46,392 nt of DNA, from positions 1 through 46,392 of the forward strand of contig JAISSQ010000043.1 of assembly GCA_031273045.1 (NCBI GenBank), written 5' to 3'. Shown piece by piece: positions 1-7,590 of the stretch. Position 1 is the stretch's first letter. Each line of letters starts with the position of its first letter. Position numbers and translations under genes: made by a program. Below the pieces are notes generated by a model. The model saw nothing but the letters and a program-made list of their open reading frames with translations. It was not told the origin of the DNA and searched no databases. Origin of the DNA: Puniceicoccales bacterium (lineage in GTDB: Bacteria; Verrucomicrobiota; Verrucomicrobiia; Opitutales; UBA953).

Positions 1-357
1 CACCTTTTGTTGATGGCGTTTTTGCAGCGCGTCACAAACGGCGGCGGTTATATCGAACGCGAATGCGCCTCCGGCAGTGGCAGGATGGATTTGCTCGTCG
101 AATACAAAGGTGAGAAAAACATCATTGAAATAAAACTTCTTCGCGATAACGACTCGCCGGAAACAATTCGAGAAGAAGGACTCGAACAAATCCTTAAATA
201 CCGCGACCGCCTTGGCGAAAACATTCCTTGCTTCCTCATTATCTTCGACCGCAGATCAACCGCGAAATCGACCCCGTGGGAAAGTCGGCTTACGTGGGAA
301 GTTATCAATACAACAAAGCAAAACCGCACTGACGAAGTTAACATCGTCGGTTGTTAA
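1..357 (+). CDS. C-terminal part of a PD-(D/E)XK nuclease-type protein (partial, runs off left edge)
   Basis: The reading frame is open from base 1 and ends in TAA at 355-357, so only about the last 118 residues are present. The visible part has the core of a PD-(D/E)XK nuclease fold: GRMDLLVEYKG followed about 10 residues later by EIKLL, where the Asp and the E-x-K would be the metal-binding and catalytic residues. This layout, and the ending IIFDRRS...PWESR, are typical of the C-terminal nuclease-like domain of predicted AAA-ATPase proteins (DUF1703/PF08011 type) or stand-alone relatives. The ATPase half would lie left of the window. Base composition is clearly AT-richer than the genes that follow, which suggests horizontal acquisition. 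The superfamily is fairly sure, the exact subfamily is not. Confidence 0.7.
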   Translation, partial: HLLLMAFLQRVTNGGGYIERECASGSGRMDLLVEYKGEKNIIEIKLLRDNDSPETIREEGLEQILKYRDRLGENIPCFLIIFDRRSTAKSTPWESRLTWEVINTTKQNRTDEVNIVGC

Positions 358-385
358 TCACACTCTTCCTTTATCACAACTCACC

Positions 386-1687
386 ATGCCATTCGACATC
401 TGCGTCCTCGGTCTCGGCTACATCGGACTGCCAACCGCCTCCATCTTCGCAACCAAAGGAAAACGGGTGCTCGGCGTGGACGTCGTGCCCGCCGTCGTTG
501 ACACCATCAACCACGGCAAAATCCACATCGAAGAGCCAGACCTCGACGTGCTCGTCCGCGCCGCCGTCCAAAGCGGAAACCTCCGCGCCGCCGGCACCCC
601 GCAGCCCGCCGGTGCCTTCATCATCGCCGTGCCGACGCCCTTCAACACCGCCGGCGACGGCCGCAAGACGCCCGACCTCTCCTACGTCGAAGCCGCCGCG
701 CGCTCGCTCGCGCCGGTGGTCGCCGCCGGCAACCTCGTCATCCTCGAAAGCACCAGCCCCGTCGGCACAACCGAGCGCGTCCGCGACTGGCTCGCCGACG
801 AGTTGCGCCGCGCCGGCAGCCCGCTCGACGCCACGCGCGACCTGCTCTTCGCGCACTGCCCCGAACGCATCCTGCCCGGCCAGATGCTGCGCGAACTCGT
901 CAGCAACGACCGCATCGCCGGCGGCCTCACGCCACCGGCAGCGGAGCGCGCCCGCCAACTCTACGCGACGTTCTGCACCGCCGAAATCTTCGCGACCGAC
1001 GCACGAACCGCAGAACTCGCAAAACTCACCGAAAACGCATTCCGCGACGTCAACATCGCCTTCGCAAACGAACTTTCCCTCGTGTGCGAGCGCACCGGCG
1101 TTGACGTCTGGGAACTCATCGCGCTCGCAAACCGGCACCCGCGCGTGAAAATCTTGCAGCCCGGTCCCGGCGTCGGCGGTCACTGCATCGCCGTTGACCC
1201 GTGGTTCATCGTGGACGCCGCGCCGGAGCAAGCGCGCCTCATCCGCACCGCCCGCGAAGTGAACGACGCCAAACCGCACCACGTGATTGCGCAGGTGCTC
1301 GAAGCCGCCGGTAAAATCACCGGCGGTGCCGGCAACGCCACCGGCGGTGCCGGCAAAAAAGTCACCGTCGCCGCGCTCGGTCTCGCCTTCAAAGCCAATG
1401 TGGATGATTTGCGCGAAAGCCCAGCCGTCGAAATCGTCAACGAACTTGCGAAACACACTGCCGCCGGCGGTGAAAAGCCGCTCCAACTGCTCGCTGTCGA
1501 ACCGCACATTCGCGCGTTGCCGGCGAAACTCGCCGCCGGCGGCGTCGAACTCGCCGCGCTTGAAAACGCGCTCGCCCGCGCCGACATCGTTCTGCTCCTC
1601 GTTGACCACGCGGCATTCCGCGCCGTGCAGCCCGCCGCCCTTGCCGGCAAAACGCTCATAGACACCCGCGGCTTCTGGCACCGGTGA
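386..1687 (+). CDS. wecC: UDP-N-acetyl-D-mannosamine dehydrogenase (WecC)
   Basis: Oxidises UDP-ManNAc to UDP-ManNAcA with two NAD+ in the cytoplasm, for surface polysaccharide synthesis. The 433-residue product has an N-terminal Rossmann motif GLGYIGLPTA (residues 9-18), the conserved stretches AVPTPFN and ESTSPVG, the central LTENAFRDVNIAFANEL helix, and the catalytic Cys267 in GPGVGGHCIAVDPWF. These match enterobacterial WecC nearly word for word, which separates it from UDP-glucose dehydrogenases. The ATG at 386 is chosen because it puts the Rossmann strand at residue 3. An upstream in-frame start would overlap the previous gene. Residues about 310-323 (GGAGNATGGAG) are a low-complexity insert between the central and C-terminal domains, encoded by ACCGGC/GCCGGT repeats. 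No wecB homologue is in the window. Confidence 0.93.
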   Translation: MPFDICVLGLGYIGLPTASIFATKGKRVLGVDVVPAVVDTINHGKIHIEEPDLDVLVRAAVQSGNLRAAGTPQPAGAFIIAVPTPFNTAGDGRKTPDLSYVEAAARSLAPVVAAGNLVILESTSPVGTTERVRDWLADELRRAGSPLDATRDLLFAHCPERILPGQMLRELVSNDRIAGGLTPPAAERARQLYATFCTAEIFATDARTAELAKLTENAFRDVNIAFANELSLVCERTGVDVWELIALANRHPRVKILQPGPGVGGHCIAVDPWFIVDAAPEQARLIRTAREVNDAKPHHVIAQVLEAAGKITGGAGNATGGAGKKVTVAALGLAFKANVDDLRESPAVEIVNELAKHTAAGGEKPLQLLAVEPHIRALPAKLAAGGVELAALENALARADIVLLLVDHAAFRAVQPAALAGKTLIDTRGFWHR

Positions 1688-1740
1688 TAATCATGTCGTG
1701 AACCGGAACCGTTGCCGGCGGGGGGTGTCTGCGCGGAACC

Positions 1741-2712
1741 ATGCTCACCCGTCGCTCGTTTTTCAAACAGACCGGTCTCGGCGTCGCCGCGACCGTCACG
1801 CCCGCCCTGCTCGCCGGTGCCGCCGCCAATTTCGCTTTCACCGGCAACGCCAACGCCGCCGGCAACGGTGCCGCCACCGGTGGTGCCGGCAGTGGCTCCG
1901 GTGCGCTGGTGCCGGCGCAAATCGTTGGTGCCAAAGGCGTCGCGGACTCCTTCCGGCTTGGCGCGGCGGGCTACACGTTCGTCCATTTCAAACTCGAAAA
2001 GACGCTCGAAATGCTGCGCCGCGTGGACGTGCATTACCTGTGCATCAAGGACTTCCACCTGCCGCTCAACAGTGCGCCGGAGCAAATCGAAGCGTTCCAC
2101 GCGAGGTGCGCCGCCGCCGGTGTCACCGGCTACGCCGTCGGACCGATTTACGTGGACAGCGAAAAGAAACTGCGCGCGAACTTCGAGTATGCGAAGCGTG
2201 TCGGGGTGAAACTGCTCGTCGGCGTGCCGTGCGAAATCGGTCCGAACAAGAAGCGCCGCGCCTCGGCGAAACTTGTGAAACTCGCGGGCAAGTTGGTCGC
2301 CGACTACGACATCCGCTACGCGATTCACAACCACGGGCCGGACATGCCGGAACTGTTCCCGAACGCGGAGAGCGGCATCGAACTCATTGGCGACGCCGAC
2401 CCGCGCCTCGGGCTGTGCCTCGACATCGGGCACGAGTTGCGCGACGGGCGCGACCCCGTGGCGGCGGTGCTCAAATACGCGCCGCGCATTCACGACATCC
2501 ACATCAAAAACGTCACCGCCGCCAGCAAAGCGGGGCGGGGCATCGAGTTGCCGCGCGGGAAGATTGATTTTCCGGCGTTTGTGCGCGCGTTGCGCAAAGT
2601 CGGCTACACCGGCGTTTGCTCGCTCGAATACGAGAAGGACATGAAGGACCCGCTGCTGGGAATCGCCGAGAGCATCGGCTATTTCCGCGGTGTGATGGAC
2701 GCGACGCGGTGA
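1741..2712 (+). CDS. Tat-exported sugar phosphate isomerase/epimerase-like TIM-barrel protein
   Basis: The 323-residue protein starts with a twin-arginine signal (LTRRSFFKQTG, then a hydrophobic stretch ending near ANA), followed by a Gly/Ala/Ser linker up to about residue 62. The rest is an AP-endonuclease-2/xylose-isomerase-like TIM barrel: YAIHNHGPD, LGLCLDIGHELRDGRD and IHDIHIKNV carry the His, Asp and Glu residues that bind the metal in this superfamily, and SLEYEKD supplies the last acidic residue. Such exported barrels are common in PVC bacteria and often act on sugars or inositols, but the substrate cannot be read from sequence. It follows wecC by 53 bp, though no functional link is evident. 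The linker is encoded by the same GCCGGT-type repeats seen in other genes here. Confidence 0.82.
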   Translation: MLTRRSFFKQTGLGVAATVTPALLAGAAANFAFTGNANAAGNGAATGGAGSGSGALVPAQIVGAKGVADSFRLGAAGYTFVHFKLEKTLEMLRRVDVHYLCIKDFHLPLNSAPEQIEAFHARCAAAGVTGYAVGPIYVDSEKKLRANFEYAKRVGVKLLVGVPCEIGPNKKRRASAKLVKLAGKLVADYDIRYAIHNHGPDMPELFPNAESGIELIGDADPRLGLCLDIGHELRDGRDPVAAVLKYAPRIHDIHIKNVTAASKAGRGIELPRGKIDFPAFVRALRKVGYTGVCSLEYEKDMKDPLLGIAESIGYFRGVMDATR

Positions 2713-2790
2713 GGCGAAGGGGGGCAGTTTTGGGTTTCTAACAAAACCAACGCCGGCGCGTGGTGTCTTCTGCAAGCACTCGCGCTCCCC

Positions 2791-4407
2791 ATGACCCCGC
2801 AAACGCCAAACTTTCCGCCGCCGCTTCCGCCAACACCGCCGCCGCCACCGCCATCACCGGCACCGCAACCGACGGTCGTGTATGTGCCGGTGTTCGTGCC
2901 AATGCCGGCACCACCGGCGGCACCACCGCTACCAGCGCAACCGCCAACGCCACCGGTCCCGCTACCGTTTCCGCCGCCGCCGCCATCGTCCGCGCCCGTC
3001 TCCGCGCCGGTTTCGATGCCCGTATCCGTGCCGTTGCCGGTGCCACCGCCGATGTCCGCGCCGGCAGTCGAAACGGTGCCCGACGCGCAGCAATTTTTCC
3101 CCGCCGGTAGCGTCGCCGGCGGTGCCGCTGGCAGTTTTGTCGCGCCGGAGGATTTGAAGCCGCCGTCGCCCTTCCAGCGGTTCTGGCGGCGGTTCGGTGG
3201 CGAAGGGTTCATCATCTCGGCAGGGTTGCACGCGGTCCTTCTCATCCTCGCGCTGATTTGGATTGTGCAGCGGTTCGTCATCGCGCCGGAGCCGGACAAG
3301 TTCACCACCGGTGCCGGCGGCGGAAACAACGGCGCGACGGTCTCGATGAACGAGCACCGCATCAAACCCAAGCACGCGCGCTCGCAGGTGCGCTCGCCGA
3401 ACAAACTGCTCGTCAAGGGCGCGGCGACGAGCGTCTCGCTACCGGAGATGCCGAGCATGAACATGGCGGCGCTCGCCGACGGCAACCCGCTCGGCGCGGC
3501 GTCGAAAGGTCTCGGCGGCGGTGCCGGTGGCGGCGAAGGCGGCGGAATCGGCGTCGGTCGCGGCGGCGGACGCAACATGGTGTCGCTCTTCGGCGTGACC
3601 CGCGCGGGCGCGAACCAACTCACCGGCACGCTCTACGACTTGAAGAAAAACCGTTCCGGCAAGGTGCTCTACGCCTTCAACAACCAAGGGCTGCGCATCG
3701 CGGAAATGCGCGCCGCCTACGCCGGTTTCGCGAAGCGCGGAAAGGCGTTCCTCGACGAAAAATATTTTGCCGCGAAGCAACGTCTCTACGCCTCGCACCT
3801 ACTCATCCCGCCTGTCGCCGCCGGCAACGCCACGAAGGCGTTCGAGTGCGAAAAAGAGATTCAGGCACCGGGCTGGCTCGCGCACTACGAGGGCTGGATT
3901 ACGCCGCCGGAGACGGGAACGTTCCGCTTCGCCGGCCTCGGCGACGACGCGCTGTTGGTGCGCGTTGACGGCAAGGTGCGCTTCTGGGGACCGTGGACGC
4001 AGGGCGGCATGCAGACGTGGTTCAAGATGGAGCGCGACTGGGTGCCGAAGGTCGCCTACGCCGCCAACGGACGACTGCCGGCGCTCGGCGGCGTCGGACG
4101 CTACTGCGGTAGTTGGTTCGAGATGCGCAAGGGGACGCGCTACCACGTCGAAATCGTCATCGCCGAGGCCTACGGCGGACTGTTCTCGGCGTCGGTGCTC
4201 ATTCAGGAGAAGGCGAAGAACTCCGCCGCCGAGCCGGACATGGCGGCACCGCTGCCGGTGTTCCGCCTCGCGCCGCTCACGCCGGAGGAACTCGCCCTCA
4301 AGCGCGGCGCGACCCTGCGCTGGTCGAACGACAACGCGCGCAACTTCGGTTGCGAGGCGAACGGGCTGAAATCCCCGCGCCCGGGCAGCGCGTTCATGAA
4401 CCGGTGA
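2791..4407 (+). CDS. Membrane-anchored Pro/Gly-rich protein with a PA14-like C-terminal domain
   Basis: Not assigned to a named family. Of 538 residues, about 1-110 are extremely proline-rich (PPPLPPTPPPPPPSP and similar). A single membrane helix follows at about 145-165 (GLHAVLLILALIWIVQRFVI), in an order reminiscent of TonB-like energy couplers except that the Pro-rich part precedes the helix. A Gly-rich segment (LGGGAGGGEGGGIGVGRGGG) comes next, then a globular half. In that half, LAHYEGWITPPETGTFRF...GDDALLVRVDGKV is characteristic of PA14-type carbohydrate-binding beta-barrels. It sits alone between an exported TIM barrel and convergent pheA. A role in binding glycans or spanning the envelope is inference. 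The start is the ATG at 2791, since no later Met precedes the Pro-rich segment. Confidence 0.75.
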   Translation: MTPQTPNFPPPLPPTPPPPPPSPAPQPTVVYVPVFVPMPAPPAAPPLPAQPPTPPVPLPFPPPPPSSAPVSAPVSMPVSVPLPVPPPMSAPAVETVPDAQQFFPAGSVAGGAAGSFVAPEDLKPPSPFQRFWRRFGGEGFIISAGLHAVLLILALIWIVQRFVIAPEPDKFTTGAGGGNNGATVSMNEHRIKPKHARSQVRSPNKLLVKGAATSVSLPEMPSMNMAALADGNPLGAASKGLGGGAGGGEGGGIGVGRGGGRNMVSLFGVTRAGANQLTGTLYDLKKNRSGKVLYAFNNQGLRIAEMRAAYAGFAKRGKAFLDEKYFAAKQRLYASHLLIPPVAAGNATKAFECEKEIQAPGWLAHYEGWITPPETGTFRFAGLGDDALLVRVDGKVRFWGPWTQGGMQTWFKMERDWVPKVAYAANGRLPALGGVGRYCGSWFEMRKGTRYHVEIVIAEAYGGLFSASVLIQEKAKNSAAEPDMAAPLPVFRLAPLTPEELALKRGATLRWSNDNARNFGCEANGLKSPRPGSAFMNR

Positions 4408-4467
4408 CGGACGGCACCGGCGGCACCAGCGGCAACGGGAACGGCACCGGCACCGGCACCGGCGGCG
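4408..4467. repeat. ACCGGC-rich low-complexity spacer between convergent genes
   Basis: The 60-bp gap between the two convergent stop codons consists almost wholly of ACCGGC/ACCGGCGGC-type units. The same units encode the Gly/Ala/Thr inserts inside many genes of this window. No hairpin followed by a T-run was seen, so it is not an obvious intrinsic terminator. Confidence 0.7.
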
Positions 4468-5583
4468 CTACGCCGCGTTCGGGGGCGTCACCGGCGACGA
4501 GCCGCCGGAGGTGTTCGGGTAACTGCCGAGCCACTTGACGAAGTGGCAGTGTTCGCCGAGGTCGCGCAACGCCGCCTGCATCGCCGAGTCCTCCCAGTGC
4601 CCGATGACGTCCAAAAAGAACAGGTATTCCCACGCGCGCCGCCGGTTGGGGCGCGACTCGATGCGCGTCAGGTTCAGCCCGTGCGCGGAAATCGGTTGAA
4701 GCGCCTTTTGCAGCGAGCCGGGCTCGTGTTTGAGCGAGAGAACCAAACTCGTCTTCTCCTCCAACGCGCAGCCCGGCGGGTTCGCGCGCGCCCCGATGAC
4801 GAGGAAGCGCGTCACGTTGTCCTGCCGGTCCTGAATGCCTTGCGCGAGCACCGGCACGTCGTAGAGCGAGGCGGCGGCGGCGGCGGCGACGGCTGTGGTG
4901 CCCTCCTCCGGCCGCGCTTCGGCGGCGAGGCGCACGGCGGCGGCGGTGCTCTCGACGGGCGTCTGCTCCGCCTCCGGCAGGTTGCGTTGCAGCCACGAGC
5001 GGCATTGCGCCAGCGCGATGTCCTTCGAGAGCACGCGCCGCGCCGCGCCCAACTCGCACCGTCCGAGCAGGCACAACTCCACGCTCAAATAAATCTGCGC
5101 GACGATTTTCAGGTCGGACTCCGCGAGCATGTCGAGCGAGTGCACCACGGCGCCCTCGGTCGAGTTCTCAATCGGGATGACGCCGTAAGCGGCCTCGCCG
5201 CGCTGCACGGATGCGAACACGTCGGGTATCGAGCGCATGGGCGCGAGCGGCACGCTGGAGCCGAAATTTTTGCGCGCCGCTTGCTGCGTGTAAGTGCCTT
5301 CGGGACCGAGATACGCCACCGGCAGCCCCATCTGCGAGCCGACCGACATCGAGATGATTTCGCGGTAAACCGCGCGCAGCCCCGTGCGCGGCAACGCCGG
5401 CGGCGCCAGCGTCTCCAACTTCGCCAGAAGCGCCTCCTCGCGGGCGGGCGCGTAGGAACCGTCACCGGTGGCGCGCTTGGCGGCACCAATGCGCAACGCG
5501 ATTTCCTGACGTTCCTGAAGGAGCCGGATAATCTCGCGGTCAACGCGGTCTATCTCCTGACGGTATCGCTCGATGTCGCCCAT
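4468..5583 (-). CDS. pheA: Bifunctional chorismate mutase / prephenate dehydratase (P-protein)
   Basis: Converts chorismate to prephenate and then phenylpyruvate for phenylalanine synthesis. The 371-residue product has an N-terminal AroQ-type chorismate mutase helix bundle (RYRQEIDRVDREIIRLLQER...). The prephenate dehydratase domain begins at VAYLGPEGTYTQQAA and includes GVIPIENSTEGAV and the conserved Thr-Arg-Phe in DNVTRFLVIG. A C-terminal ACT domain has the phenylalanine-sensing ESRP motif (LTRIESRPNRR). The ATG at 5583 gives the canonical mutase start; upstream in-frame codons read through repeat DNA and are unlikely to be translated. The length and domain order are those of the usual bacterial P-protein. 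It is transcribed divergently from the DUF1501 gene. Feedback inhibition by Phe through the ACT domain is expected from the family. Confidence 0.94.
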   Translation of the reverse strand: MGDIERYRQEIDRVDREIIRLLQERQEIALRIGAAKRATGDGSYAPAREEALLAKLETLAPPALPRTGLRAVYREIISMSVGSQMGLPVAYLGPEGTYTQQAARKNFGSSVPLAPMRSIPDVFASVQRGEAAYGVIPIENSTEGAVVHSLDMLAESDLKIVAQIYLSVELCLLGRCELGAARRVLSKDIALAQCRSWLQRNLPEAEQTPVESTAAAVRLAAEARPEEGTTAVAAAAAASLYDVPVLAQGIQDRQDNVTRFLVIGARANPPGCALEEKTSLVLSLKHEPGSLQKALQPISAHGLNLTRIESRPNRRRAWEYLFFLDVIGHWEDSAMQAALRDLGEHCHFVKWLGSYPNTSGGSSPVTPPNAA

Positions 5584-5796
5584 GCGGTCGCCGATTACCG
5601 CCGCCGCCGCCGCCCCGCGCAACTGCAAAACTTGTCCCGAACTTCCCCGCGCCGCCGGTGTTTCCCGCATGCCGCCTTCATCTCGCACGCCGCTTTTATC
5701 CCTCATCCTTCAACCTTCATCCTTCCTCCCCCACCGGCGGTGTTTCCCGCATGCTTCCTTCATCCTTCATCCTTCAACCTTCATCCTTCCTCTCTC
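5584..5796. repeat. Divergent intergenic region with duplicated CATCCTT heptamer arrays
   Basis: This 213-bp gap between pheA (minus) and the DUF1501 gene (plus) must hold both promoters. It carries two copies of a block made of a GTGTTTCCCGCATGC segment (about 5658 and 5741) followed by tandem CATCCTT/CAACCTT heptamers (about 5699-5727 and 5754-5794). The second array runs up to the ATG at 5797. The blocks are about 80 bp apart, which looks like a segmental duplication. No convincing -35/-10 pair could be picked. Confidence 0.75.
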
Positions 5797-7308
5797 ATGT
5801 ATTCCCGAAACGCTTTCCAAATCGACTCTCGTGACGGTGACGCCGCCGAAAATGCCGCCGCCGGTGGTGCCGCCGCCGGTGGCGACGTTTGCTCCGACCC
5901 GCTCTGCAACGCCGCCGAACACGCCGCCGAGGGTGCCGCGCGGCGTGCGTTCGCTCTGCAAACGCGCCGCGATTTTTTGCGCGCCGGAGCCGTCACCGTC
6001 GGTGCCGCCGCCCTCGCCCAATTCCTGCCGCCGTGGCTTCGCGCCGCGCCACGGAACGCCCGCGCCGCCACCGCCAAATCCGTCATCCAAATCTTCCTCT
6101 CCGGCGGTCCGTCGCACCTCGACACCTTCGACCCGAAGCCCGCCGCCGGTGCCGATTTCACCGGTCCGTGGCGCAAGGCAATCGGCACCAATGTTGACGG
6201 CGTTCTTGTCAACGAACTCTTCCCACTCACCGCGCGCCACGCCGACAAGTTTTCGCTCCTGCGCGGAATGCGCCACAACAACAACGGCCACGAGACCGCG
6301 ACCTACATGATGCAGACCGGAACGCTCACCGGCGGCGACATCGTCTATCCCGCCGTCGGCGCCGTCGTCGCCCGAAAATTGGAGGAGCAGGGCGCGCTCA
6401 AAGACCGCCTGTTGCCGCCCTACATCACTGTGCCGGGCGCGCTCGGACGCTTCTCCGAGGCGGGCTTCCTCGGCCCGAAATACCGAACGTTCGTGCCGGG
6501 CGGTCTCGCCGAAGCCCCCAGCGACGCCGAACGCCGGCGGCTCGAAACACGTGCCGCGTTGCTCGCCGACCTCGACGCGCTGGGCGCCTCCGAAAAGGCG
6601 TTCTTCGAGGAGGACGACTTCTTCCGCGACCAAGCGCGCGAAATGGTGCTCGGCAAAAGCCGCGCCGCGTTCGACATCTCCCGCGAAACCGAGCAAACCC
6701 GCGAACTCTACGGCAACACCGGCGTCGGCCGCGCCTGTCTCCAAGCGCGCCGCCTCGTCGAGCACGGCGTCGCCTACGTCACCGTCAACATGGGTGGCTG
6801 GGACACGCACCGCAACCAAGCCGACACCTACAAACGCACCGCGCCCGCGCTCGACCGCGCCCTCGCCGCGCTGCTCGCCGACCTCGCCCAGCGCGGCCTG
6901 CTCGCGAGCACAATCGTCACCTGCGGCGGCGAGTTCGGACGCACGCCGCGCTTCCAGATGGCTCCCCCGTGGAACGGCGGACGCAACCACTTCGGCGCGG
7001 CGTTCTCGTGGCTCATCGCCGGCGGCGGCTTTGCCGGCGGTCAAATCGTCGGTGAAACCGACGAGACCGGCGCGCGCGTCATCACGCGCCCCATCGCGCC
7101 GGGCGACCTCACCGGCAGCATCTACCGCGCCCTCGGCATCGACCCCAACGGCGTCCTGCCGCACCCGCTCGGACACGACGTTCCCGTCGTCCCGCCGCAA
7201 ACCGCGCCCGCCCGCAGCGGCGGTGGCGGAGGTCGTGGCGGTAGCGGCGGTGCCGGTGATGCTTCGCCGCCGAAACTCAATCTGCTCACCGAAATCATGA
7301 AGGCGTGA
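5797..7308 (+). CDS. DUF1501 family protein, probably exported
   Basis: The 503-residue protein belongs to DUF1501 (PF07394), a sulfatase/alkaline-phosphatase-fold family of unknown activity that is abundant in Planctomycetes and Verrucomicrobia. Diagnostic stretches are IQIFLSGGPSHLDTFDPKP near the start of the domain, LLRGMRHNNNGHETATYMMQTG, VNMGGWDTH and TCGGEFGRTPRFQ. A Tat-like signal (QTRRDFLRAGAVTVGAAALAQF) lies about 50 residues in, after an acidic, Ala/Gly-rich leader, so either translation starts later or the signal is unusually internal. The C-terminus has a Gly-rich repeat-coded tail. DUF1501 genes elsewhere often pair with DUF1549/DUF1553 cytochrome-type genes. Here the next gene, on the other strand, is an HzsA-like haem protein, so a functional pairing is possible but unproven. 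Confidence 0.9.
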   Translation: MYSRNAFQIDSRDGDAAENAAAGGAAAGGDVCSDPLCNAAEHAAEGAARRAFALQTRRDFLRAGAVTVGAAALAQFLPPWLRAAPRNARAATAKSVIQIFLSGGPSHLDTFDPKPAAGADFTGPWRKAIGTNVDGVLVNELFPLTARHADKFSLLRGMRHNNNGHETATYMMQTGTLTGGDIVYPAVGAVVARKLEEQGALKDRLLPPYITVPGALGRFSEAGFLGPKYRTFVPGGLAEAPSDAERRRLETRAALLADLDALGASEKAFFEEDDFFRDQAREMVLGKSRAAFDISRETEQTRELYGNTGVGRACLQARRLVEHGVAYVTVNMGGWDTHRNQADTYKRTAPALDRALAALLADLAQRGLLASTIVTCGGEFGRTPRFQMAPPWNGGRNHFGAAFSWLIAGGGFAGGQIVGETDETGARVITRPIAPGDLTGSIYRALGIDPNGVLPHPLGHDVPVVPPQTAPARSGGGGGRGGSGGAGDASPPKLNLLTEIMKA

Positions 7309-7375
7309 GAGGTCGGACGGGGCTCGCCGTGGTGTGTTTGCAGTGGCGCGCTCCCAATCGCCACACGCCAAGCCG

Positions 7376-7553
7376 ATACTCACATGGAGCGCACATGGAG
7401 CGCCGCACATGGAGCACCGACTTTCAAGTCGGCTCGCCCTTCCATGCGGCGGTAGCCGCCACTCTTTTTAGAGAAGCAAGGCGGCTATCGCCGCACCACT
7501 GCCGAGCCGACTTGAAAGTCGGCGCTCCCGACGGCACTCCCGACGGCGCTCCC
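7376..7553. repeat. Nested palindromic repeat, copy A
   Basis: A MITE/REP-like element. The outer arms at 7411-7434 and 7505-7528 are near-perfect reverse complements, and each carries the self-complementary core CCGACTTTCAAGTCGG or its complement. Inside them is a second inverted pair, GCGGCGGTAGCCGCC (7446-7460) against GGCGGCTATCGCCGC (7480-7494), around an AT-rich loop. Short tandem ATGGAGCGC... units flank the left arm. It lies between the convergent ends of the DUF1501 gene and the HzsA/FGE-like gene, where it could also work as a bidirectional terminator. Copies B and C are full length and copy D is a half. Confidence 0.88.
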
Positions 7554-7590
7554 GATGCAGACCCGCGCTTCCCGTTGCCGGTGACGGGCG

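Noticed and set aside
7376-7553. A CRISPR array
   Set aside because: The repeats form one nested palindrome with short irregular tandem units. There are no regularly spaced unique spacers and no cas genes.
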